Source of the DNA: Streptomyces sp. GESEQ-35
GTDB lineage: Bacteria; Actinomycetota; Actinomycetes; Streptomycetales; Streptomycetaceae
DNA: 64,000 nt
Assembly (NCBI RefSeq): GCF_017948485.1
Contig: NZ_JAFFSX010000024.1
Coordinates: 124,001 to 188,000 of the forward strand
Direction of reading: 5' to 3'
Numbering within the stretch: position 1 is the stretch's first letter; each line of letters begins with the position of its first letter. Shown one piece after another: positions 17,048 to 24,900 of this stretch. The translations under genes were made by a program, and so were the position numbers. The notes beneath the pieces are model-generated. The model had not been told where the DNA came from, did no database searches, and saw nothing but the letters and a program-made list of their open reading frames with translations.

Positions 17048-18345
17048 TCCAGCTCCTTCCCGCGCGTCTCGGGAAGCCCGAGGAGCGCCAGTGCGGCAAG
17101 CGCGTATCCGATCGCCCCGAAGACGAGTGCTCCGCCCACACCCCAGCTGTCGGCCAGGAAGCCCACGGTCGTGGGGAAGACGGCGCCCACGGCGCGACCG
17201 GCGTTGTAGGTGAAGCCCTGTCCGGCGCCACGCACCGCCGTCGGGTACAGCTCGCTCAGGTAGGAACCGAAGCCGCTGAAGATCGCCGACATACAGAACC
17301 CGAGGGGGAAACCGAGCACCAGGAGCAGGGTGTTGGAGCCGCTGGGGATGTTCCCGTACGCCACGATGCAGACGGCCGACAGCAGTGCGAAGAGCCAGAT
17401 GTTGCGCCGGCGGCCGAGCCGGTCGGTGAGGTAACCGCCGGTCAGATAGCCGAGGAAGGCGCCGGAGATCAGGAAGGTCAGATAGCCGCCGGTGTTGACG
17501 ACCGACAGTCCGCGATCGCTCTTCAGGTACGTCGGCACCCAGGTGGCCAGCGTGTAGTAGCCGCCCTGGACACCGGTGGAGAGCAGTCCGGCGAAGATCG
17601 TGGTGCGCAGGAGACCGGGCTTGAAGATCGCCTTGAAGGAGCCCTTCCCCGCGCTCTTCTGCCGCGCGGCTATCGCCTCGGGCGCGTCCTGCACCCGGCG
17701 CCGCATCCAGACGACGAGCAGCGCGGGCAGTGCGCCGGTCCAGAACATCACGCGCCAGGCCAGGTCGTCGTCCATGACCGAGAACACCAGCGTGTACATG
17801 ATCGCGGCCAGCGCCCAGCCGACGGCCCATGAGCTCTGGATGGCGCCGAGCGTACGGCCCCGGTGCTTCGCGCTGGCGTACTCGGCGACCAGGATCGCGC
17901 CGACCGCCCACTCGCCGCCGAAGCCGAGGCCCTGAAGGGCACGGAAGACCAGCAGGGACTCGAAGTTGGGGGCGAAGCCGCAGGCGACGGTGAAGACCGC
18001 GTAGGTGATCACCGTGATCATCAGCGCCCTGACCCGGCCGAACCGGTCGGCCATCACCCCGGCCAGGGCGCCGCCGATGCCGGACGCCAACAGCGTCACG
18101 GTGGTGAACAGGCCGGTCTGACCGCTGTTCAGGCCGAAGTACGCGGCCAGCGCGACCATGCTCAGCGGCAGCGTGAAGTAGTCGTAGGAGTCGAGGGCAT
18201 AGCCGCCGAACGCGCCGGCGAAGGCGCGGCGACCGCGCGGACCCAGGGCGCGCAGCCAGCCCAACGCGCCGTCGTCGGCGGTGCGTTCATCCGCGGCCGG
18301 ATGTGCGTCGGTGGTCACTGCCTGCGGTGGAGGGGTCGTGCTCAT
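17044..18345 (-). CDS. MFS transporter, candidate 5-oxoproline importer
   Basis: 433 aa from ATG 18345 with GAGG just upstream; an in-frame GTG lies at 18351. Twelve hydrophobic segments are visible. The DSYDYFTL stretch in helix 1, ADRFGRVRAL loop and RALQGLGFGGEWAVG resemble the sialate/aromatic-acid proton symporter branch of MFS. It is first in the operon before DUF1445-pxpABC and is coupled to DUF1445 by a four-base overlap. The substrate is inferred as 5-oxoproline or a related compound. A GntR-type operator lies within its promoter. Confidence 0.85.
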   Translation of the reverse strand: MSTTPPPQAVTTDAHPAADERTADDGALGWLRALGPRGRRAFAGAFGGYALDSYDYFTLPLSMVALAAYFGLNSGQTGLFTTVTLLASGIGGALAGVMADRFGRVRALMITVITYAVFTVACGFAPNFESLLVFRALQGLGFGGEWAVGAILVAEYASAKHRGRTLGAIQSSWAVGWALAAIMYTLVFSVMDDDLAWRVMFWTGALPALLVVWMRRRVQDAPEAIAARQKSAGKGSFKAIFKPGLLRTTIFAGLLSTGVQGGYYTLATWVPTYLKSDRGLSVVNTGGYLTFLISGAFLGYLTGGYLTDRLGRRRNIWLFALLSAVCIVAYGNIPSGSNTLLLVLGFPLGFCMSAIFSGFGSYLSELYPTAVRGAGQGFTYNAGRAVGAVFPTTVGFLADSWGVGGALVFGAIGYALAALALLGLPETRGKELE

Positions 18346-18447
18346 GGGCACCTCGCAGAGGGAGGACGGAGGGTGCGTAGGACTGAGCCGGGCCGTGCGG
18401 AAGCCGTGCGGCGCCGTCGTGAGCGGGACGGCGGCGCCGTTCGTAGC

Positions 18448-18477
18448 AACGTAGAGGATCGTTCAACGATCCTTCAA
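18448..18477 (-). promoter_or_regulatory. Promoter of the 5-oxoproline operon with palindromic GntR operator
   Basis: On the minus strand TTGAAG (18477-18472) and TACGTT (18453-18448) are 18 nt apart, a sigma-70-like promoter reading into the MFS gene. The spacer carries the perfect 17-bp palindrome GGATCGTT-C-AACGATCC (18456-18472). It has the TNGT...ACNA core typical of FCD-type GntR sites. Binding there would block the polymerase, so the divergent GntR protein is probably a repressor. Confidence 0.7.
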
Positions 18478-18521
18478 TACCCCTGTTGTTTCGTTCTTGT
18501 ATCTGCGATTGAATTCCGGGC

Positions 18522-19217
18522 ATGGCAGAGCAGCTGTCGGGACTGGCCGACGACCGCGCCCTCCTGGGTCGCACCAGCACCGCCGAACGGGTCTCGGACA
18601 TCCTCAGGAGCCGCATCGCCGAGGGCTATTTCCCGCCCGGGGCCCGGCTCTCGGAGGACAGCATCGGCGGCGCCCTCGGCGTCTCCCGCAACACGCTGCG
18701 CGAGGCGTTCCGGCTGCTCACCCATGAACGGCTGCTCGTCCACGAGTTGAACCGGGGCGTCTTCGTCCGGGTGCTGACCGTCGAGGACGTCGAGGACATC
18801 TACCGCACCCGCGGCCTCGTCGAGTGCGCCGTCGTCCGCGGTCTCGGCGAGCCGCCGTACGCGCTGGACGGGCTCGCGGAGGCCGTCGCCGAGGGGCAGC
18901 GGGCCACGCGCGAAGGTGACTGGAAAGAGTTGGGTACGGCCAACATCCACTTCCACCGGGAGCTGGTCTCGCTCGCCGGCAGCGAACGCACCGACGAGCT
19001 GATGCGCAGCGTCTTCGCCGAGTTGCGGCTGGCCTTCCACGTCGTGGACGACCCGCGGCGCCTTCACGAGCCCTATCTGGCGCGCAACCGGCAGATCCTC
19101 CAGGCGCTACAGGCCGGCGACGGGGTCGAGGCCGAGAAGCTGCTTGCGGTGTATCTGGATGACTCGCTCAGGCGCGTTGTGGACACGTATCGGCGGCGGG
19201 TGACGAGCGCCCCGTAA
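18522..19217 (+). CDS. GntR-family regulator (FCD subfamily)
   Basis: 231 aa. A winged helix at about residues 18-85 (RLSEDSIGGALGVSRNTLREAFRLLTHE) is followed by an all-helical FCD effector domain with metal-ligand type residues (NIHFHRELV). It is divergent from the 5-oxoproline operon and the palindrome between the two genes fits its class, so it is the likely local regulator with 5-oxoproline or glutamate as effector. The stop codon falls inside the dispersed repeat at 19208. ATG 18522 is used; the Shine-Dalgarno is weak. Confidence 0.88.
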   Translation: MAEQLSGLADDRALLGRTSTAERVSDILRSRIAEGYFPPGARLSEDSIGGALGVSRNTLREAFRLLTHERLLVHELNRGVFVRVLTVEDVEDIYRTRGLVECAVVRGLGEPPYALDGLAEAVAEGQRATREGDWKELGTANIHFHRELVSLAGSERTDELMRSVFAELRLAFHVVDDPRRLHEPYLARNRQILQALQAGDGVEAEKLLAVYLDDSLRRVVDTYRRRVTSAP

Positions 19218-19272
19218 GGGGCGCGGGGCTGTGACATATGCGACTCCGCCGCGTGGGCGCGACCAGCCACGG
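19208..19272 (-). repeat. Dispersed intergenic repeat, long form (copy b)
   Basis: Inverted relative to copy a and about 5.4 kb from it. Read on the minus strand it runs GTGGCTGGTCGCGCCCACG ... CAGCCCCGCGCCCC. It includes the stop codon of the GntR gene, and GCGCCCC/GGGGCGC at 19208-19225 can form a hairpin at the 3' end. Confidence 0.75.
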
Positions 19273-19337
19273 GCGGCCCGCGGCCGAAGCGCGAGCTGCT
19301 GTCACCCGGCTCACCCCGCGGGGGCGATCCGCGTCGT

Positions 19338-19368
19338 TTGGGTCGTTGTCAGACCGAGGATCTAGTCT
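19338..19368 (+). promoter_or_regulatory. Possible leaderless promoter of the SMC-like operon
   Basis: TTGGGT (19338) and TAGTCT (19363-19368) are spaced 19 nt apart; TAGTCT ends 7 nt before GTG 19376, so transcription would start at or next to the start codon. No Shine-Dalgarno lies at the usual distance, which supports a leaderless message. Confidence 0.4.
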
Positions 19369-19375
19369 GTGCACC

Positions 19376-20902
19376 GTGACTTCGCCTGCATCGACGGACC
19401 GTGTTCCGCCCCAGTTCACCGCGGGGCCGCGCCCTGCACTGGGTCCGGCCGCCGACGAGGGACTGGCGCGGCGGCTGCGCGCGCTCGCCTGCACCGCGCC
19501 GCTGCACGACCTCGACGCCCGCAAGGCCAACCTCGCGGGCGAGTACTCGGTGTACGGCATGGCGGAGGTGGCCCTCTCCTCCATCGACCTGGTCACGCTG
19601 AACATGGACTTCGACACGGGCGCCGACCACGACCAGATAGTGGCCCGGCTCATCCCGCGCATCGCCGCCCAGGCCCCGCAGCGGCCCGTCGTCGAGCATG
19701 AGCGGGTGGCCCGCTGGGTGCTGGAGAACCTGATCAACGTCGGCAGCGTCGACCGCGGCTTCCGTGCCGTTTACGGCACTTTCGCCCCGGACGGCACGTA
19801 TGTGCGCCGGGACTACGACTTCAAGCTGATCGAGGAGGTCCCGGGACCCGGCGGGAGCGTGTATCTCCGTACGACGGACGAAGCGGTCAATGTACTGGTG
19901 GGTGCCCTCGACACCGACGTCACCAGCGCTCAGATCGCCGCCGAGGTCAAGCTGGAGGTCCTGATCAACCGGGGGCGGCTCGCGGATGCGCAGCTCGCGG
20001 CCGAGCAGGCCCGGTATCGGACGGTGCAGTACTCCGAGACACTGCGGCGGGCGCTGGATGCCACCCGGCGCAATGTGCGCGCCGTGGACTGGCTCAGCGC
20101 CGTGCCGGACATGATCGCCGAGGCGCTCGACCATGTCGCCGACCGGTATCGACACGAGAACGCGATCCTCACGAACATCCGCAAGGCACGGGACGAGTCC
20201 GAGGACCCCGAGCATAAGCGGCGGGCCGCCGAATTGGTCGACATCGTGAAGGACTGCATCCGGCGGCATACGCAGTTGCAGTCGCGGCTGCTGGAGGCCG
20301 GGCCGCTGTTCCGGGCCGAGCAGGACCGGCAGGCCTTTGCCACGCCGATGACGTCGTCAGGGATCGATCTGTACGGGCATCTTGTCGCGCCGGTGCTGCC
20401 GTTGGCGGTGGAGCGGGCGGTTCGGGTGACGGACGCGTTCTTCTCACGGGGCACCGGGCTGCGTACCCCGGTGACCGTTCGGCTGGGCGATCTCGTGGAC
20501 ATTCTGCTGACTCCGCCGGTGGAGCGGGAGCATCTCGGCGCGGAGATGCCTGAGCCGGATCTCATTGCCACGCCGGATGACAGTCGGTTCAGCGAGGGGC
20601 AGTTGGCTGCGGCGATGGAGTTGCTCGATCTTCCTGCGGATGCGCCTCGGCGGCTGTCGGGGCTGCTTGTCGAGGCTCGGCGCCGGGATGCTGCGCTGCC
20701 GTATCTCGTGGCGTTGTTGGCGGTTCATGCGGCCAGCCCGCCTGTGGGCACGGCCTATCGGCAGGGTGAGGAGAAGTTGCTGTTCGCCGTGGACGACGGG
20801 ACCGAGCTGGATGATCCCGAGTTCGGTGGGGCCGATCTGATTGTGGGGACGGCATTGCTCGATGCGGTGGGGATGGCGGCGGATCGGACGGAGGCGGCTT
20901 GA
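19376..20902 (+). CDS. MukF/JetA-like kleisin candidate of SMC-type operon
   Basis: 508 aa, no named family recognised with certainty. It is soluble and mostly helical, with a winged-helix-like N-terminal third (residues about 25-170), a central helical region (about 190-330) and a C-terminal part. This layout and length recall MukF, MksF and JetA, the kleisin subunits of bacterial SMC-like complexes. Support comes mainly from position: first of three plus-strand genes ending with a 1634-aa SMC-type ATPase. GTG 19376 is the start. A dispersed repeat separates it from the next gene. Function unknown; chromosome organisation or plasmid exclusion is inference. Confidence 0.6.
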   Translation: MTSPASTDRVPPQFTAGPRPALGPAADEGLARRLRALACTAPLHDLDARKANLAGEYSVYGMAEVALSSIDLVTLNMDFDTGADHDQIVARLIPRIAAQAPQRPVVEHERVARWVLENLINVGSVDRGFRAVYGTFAPDGTYVRRDYDFKLIEEVPGPGGSVYLRTTDEAVNVLVGALDTDVTSAQIAAEVKLEVLINRGRLADAQLAAEQARYRTVQYSETLRRALDATRRNVRAVDWLSAVPDMIAEALDHVADRYRHENAILTNIRKARDESEDPEHKRRAAELVDIVKDCIRRHTQLQSRLLEAGPLFRAEQDRQAFATPMTSSGIDLYGHLVAPVLPLAVERAVRVTDAFFSRGTGLRTPVTVRLGDLVDILLTPPVEREHLGAEMPEPDLIATPDDSRFSEGQLAAAMELLDLPADAPRRLSGLLVEARRRDAALPYLVALLAVHAASPPVGTAYRQGEEKLLFAVDDGTELDDPEFGGADLIVGTALLDAVGMAADRTEAA

Positions 20903-20913
20903 TGTCTTTTGCC

Positions 20914-20958
20914 GACTGCGGGTCGTGTGTGGCTGGTCGCGCAGTTCCCCGCGCCCCT
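20914..20958 (+). repeat. Dispersed intergenic repeat, short form (copy c)
   Basis: About 45 bp, starting GACTGCGGGT and containing GGCTGGTCGCGCAGTTCC followed by CCGCGCCCCT. Almost identical to copy d at 26843. It sits 11 bp after the first SMC-operon gene and 50 bp before the second, so it is transcribed inside the operon. Confidence 0.8.
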
Positions 20959-21008
20959 AAAAGCCTTGTCCTGCCCCCTGTTTGCCAGATGCCCGAGGAG
21001 TTTCGACC

Positions 21009-21890
21009 GTGACCGAGCACGTCGACTGGAGTGAACCGGAGGTTGTCGCCTCCGCACCGGTGACCGCTGCCGTCACCCCCGCCGATGCCGCCGACGCTGC
21101 TCGGCTCGTTTCCTTTGGGCTGCAGCCCAAACTGCAACCCGCGCGGGATCAGGAGTACGCCGAGCTGCTGCGCCGGTACCGCGAGGACCCGCCCTTCGCC
21201 CGGCTCGCCGACGCCGTTGCCACCGGGCTCGGGCTGATCGTGCTGGAGGTGTCCCCGCGCGCCGGGATGGCTGTCACCGCTGCCGAGGACTCGGTGTTCG
21301 CCGTGCGGATGGGGGACTACGCGCGTCGGACGTCCGCCGACTCCGGGGACCGGTTCCTGCACGGGCTCGCTCATCTCGCCGTTGCCGCCATGGCGTTTCC
21401 GCGGCCCGAGGACCTGGCCGATGACGGGTACATCGGGCGGATCACGGTCAACGGCGTGGATGCCTTCGTGCGGCAGGCGTGCCGGCGGTTGGAGGAGCGT
21501 GCCGACGAACAGGGTGAGAACACCGATCCGGCCACGGATGCGCCCGGGCTCGAGGCCGCCTGGCGGATCTGGGTGCGACGCAGTGCGACGGGCGCCACCA
21601 AGGACGCGCGGAGACTGGCCGGTTCGACGACCGGCATCATCGGTAAGGCCGTCGCCTTCCTGACCGACTCCGGGTTTCTCCAGCGCACCGGCGACGACAA
21701 CGGCGGTACGTACCGGACGACGGCCCGCTATCAGCTCCAGGTGCGCGACATGGCGGGCAGCGCCGCCATGGCCGAGCTGCTGGAACTGGGCGTCGTCCCG
21801 GTCACCGACGGGACGCCGTCGCTGCTGCCCGCCGAGGAGTCCGACGATCTGGAGCTGGTGGCCGACGCCGGGCTGCCGTTCCACTCCTGA
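21009..21890 (+). CDS. MukE/JetB-like subunit candidate of SMC-type operon
   Basis: 293 aa. Predicted to be composed of helical winged-helix-like segments: an N-terminal half (YAELLRRYREDPPFARLADAV), a middle of about 40 polar residues, and a C-terminal part (IIGKAVAFLTDSGFLQRTGDDNGGTYRTTARYQLQVRDMA, residues 214-253) that looks like a helix-turn-helix with wing. Size and fold agree with KITE proteins such as MukE, MksE or JetB that bind the kleisin. GTG 21009 has GAGGAG 8 nt upstream. The SMC-like gene starts 36 bp downstream. The assignment depends on the operon. Confidence 0.58.
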   Translation: MTEHVDWSEPEVVASAPVTAAVTPADAADAARLVSFGLQPKLQPARDQEYAELLRRYREDPPFARLADAVATGLGLIVLEVSPRAGMAVTAAEDSVFAVRMGDYARRTSADSGDRFLHGLAHLAVAAMAFPRPEDLADDGYIGRITVNGVDAFVRQACRRLEERADEQGENTDPATDAPGLEAAWRIWVRRSATGATKDARRLAGSTTGIIGKAVAFLTDSGFLQRTGDDNGGTYRTTARYQLQVRDMAGSAAMAELLELGVVPVTDGTPSLLPAEESDDLELVADAGLPFHS

Positions 21891-21926
21891 CCGCATCGAC
21901 TGCCTTCACGACTACGAGAGTCCGCC

Positions 21927-24900
21927 ATGTACGAGCTGTCCCGGGTCCGCCTCTACTCCATCGGTCCGGCCGGTGCGCGCTACGCCGACACCGTGCTTGA
22001 CCTGCGGGGTGTCGGCGAGCCCGTGCCCGATCCCGCGCCCACGCAGGCGGAGTTCTTCGAGGAGGAGCCCCTCGGCCCGCCGCGCCGTCCCGCGCCCGCC
22101 GGCGTGCTCTTCCTGGAGAACGGCGGCGGTAAGTCCGTTCTGCTGAAGCTGATCTTCTCCGTGATGCTGCCGGGTCACCGCAACACGCTGGGTGGCGCCA
22201 GCTCGGGTGTGCTGCGCAAGTTCCTGCTCGCCGACGACTGCGGGCATGTGGCGCTGGAGTGGCAGCATGTGCTGACGGGCGAGTGCGTCGTCGTCGGCAA
22301 GGTGAGTGAGTGGCGCGGGCGGCAGGTCTCGAACGATCCGCGGAAGTTCGCCGAGGCCTGGTACTCGTTCCGGCCCGGACCCGGGCTGAGCCTGGACAAT
22401 CTGCCGGTCGCCGAGTCCACCGCCGTACGGCCGCCCGTGGAGGGCGCGTCCGGTGCTCAGGGGCGGCGGCGCACCATGAAGGGCTTCCGGGACGCGCTCA
22501 CCGAGGCCGGCAAGGCGTATCCACATCTGGAGGTGCACTGGGAGGAGATCCACGACCGGTGGATCGAGCACCTCGGCGACCTCGGCCTCGACCCCGAACT
22601 CTTCCGCTACCAGCGGGAGATGAACGCCGACGAGGGCGAGGCGGCCGGCCTCTTCGCGGTCAAGAAGGACTCCGACTTCACCGACCTGCTGCTGCGCGCG
22701 GTGACCGACACGCGGGACACCGACGGTCTCGCCGATCTGGTCGGCGGCTTCGGCAACAAGCTGGGGCGGCGTGCCGAGCTGATCGCCGAACGGGACTTCA
22801 CCGCCGGGTCGGTCGATCTGCTGGGGCGGATCGTCGAGGCCGCCGAGGCACGGGCACGCGCGCGTGACATCCATGCCGGTGCCGAGCGCCGGACCCGGAC
22901 GCTGGCCCGGCGGCTGTCGGCGCGCGGCGCCCAGGAACGCGTGCGTGCCGCGGACCTCGCCCAGCGGGTCACCGGCGCCGCGCACGCCGTCACACAGGCC
23001 GAGGGCGCGCGGCAGCGCAGCGCGCTGATCGCCGCCGAACTCGCCTACCGGCACGCCTCGTTGGCGCTCGCCGGCACCGAGAAGTCGGCCGCCGCGCAGA
23101 AGCGGGAGCTCGCCGACGCGCGCACCCTGCACGCCGCCTGGCAGACCGCCGAGACCGTGTTGCGCCACCGCGCCGCCGCCGACCGGGTCGCGCGCGTCGC
23201 CTCCGCCATCCAGGAGGCCGAGCGGGACGCGGCCCCGGCGCTGGCCGCCCGCGCCAAGGCCGCCGTCGACCTCGTCCGGGCCCTGCACTCGGCCGCGGAC
23301 AGCGCCGAAGCCCTGGCCAACGAAGGGGAGGAGCGGTCCGCCGCGCTCCAGGAGGTCAGCGAGACCGCCCACCGGGACTCCACCTCCGCCGCCACGGAGG
23401 CCCAGCGTGCCCGCAGCGAGGTCGGGCACCTGCGGCAGCGTCTGTCCGAGGTCGAGCAGGAGACCGCTGAAGCGGTGCGGGCGGGCTGGCTCGACGACAG
23501 CGCGCCCGACGCCGATCCCGCACGCGCCGCGCTCGCCGCCAGCGACGCCGAGAAGACGGCCGTCGCCGCCTGGGACACGGCGCGCGAGGCGTCCCACAGG
23601 GCCACCGAGCATGCCCGGGAAGCAGCTTCGACCGAGTCCCGCGCGGAGCTCACGGCAGCCCGCGCGGCGGACGCGGCGACGGCTGCGGAACGCTCGTACG
23701 AGGCGGAGCGCCGCCTCGCCGAGGGGCTCGCGGGGGAGGAGCGGCTGGCAGAGCTGCTGAGCCTGACCGGCGGTTCTGGGGCGGGGTCTCTCGTGCCGGG
23801 GCCCCGGACGGGTGCGGATGGCGCGGCCGGGCGCGAGCGCTCCGACTCGGCCGGACCAGGAGGGCCGGCACGGGCCGGGAGCGGCGCGTCCGGCAGCGGC
23901 GGTGCCGAGGCAGGCGTCAACGGGGCTTCCCAGGCCGCGAGCAGTGCCTCCGGCCGGGGTGCCGGGGCGGATACCGGCGGGGTGTCCCGCGTCGGGAGCG
24001 ACGCGGCTGCCGACGCCGGCGGTGGCGTGCCTGCCGGGTCCGTGCGCTCGGCCGACGGCGATGCAGCCGACCCGCGGCGCGGCCTCCCGGCGACCCCGCG
24101 CCCCCTCGCCGAAGGCCTCCTCACCCCGGAGGAACTCGACCGCAGCGCCGACGACCTCCGCCGGCTCCTCGACGACACCGTTTCGTCCGCCGAGCGGCAG
24201 CTGTTCGAGCTGCGGACCGCTGCCGCCGACGACTCCCGGATCCTGGGCGCGCTCGGCGACGGAGGGCTGCTGCCGCCCGGTCCGGATGTACTGGCCACCG
24301 TCGCGTTCCTCGGCGAGCACGGCATCCCGGCGCTGCCAGGATGGCGGTATCTCGCGCAGGCCGTCGATCCCACCGATCACGCGCGCGTGCTGGCCGCCCG
24401 GCCGGAGCTGGTCGACGGAGTGATCATCACCGACCCCGCCACGCACGCGCGTGCCCGGGAGGCGCTCAACGAGGCCGCGCTGCTGCCCCGGTCCGCCGTC
24501 GCGGTCGGTACGGCGGCCGCCCTGCTGGCCCCGACCCCGGCTCCCGACGCGAGCAGCGGCGACGTGTTCCTCGTACCGCCGAACCCCGCCATGCACGACG
24601 AGCACGCCGCCGACGAGGAACGGCAGGCGCTGCGGGCGCGGGCGACCGAGCGGGACGAGGAGATCCGGACCCTGGCGGCACGGCTCGGCAAGGACCGGGA
24701 GCTGGCCGCGCGGCTCGCGTCCTGGCGTACCGGCTGTCCGGCCGGGCGACTGGTCGAGCTGGCGGAAGCGGCCAGGGAGACGCGCGCGTTCGCCGAGGAG
24801 GCCGAGGCCGAGCTGGCCGAGGCGCGCACCGTCCGGGCGGAGGCCGACGAAGCCGCCGCCGAGGCCACGCAGGTACGGGACGAGCGACAGGAGGTCGCCC

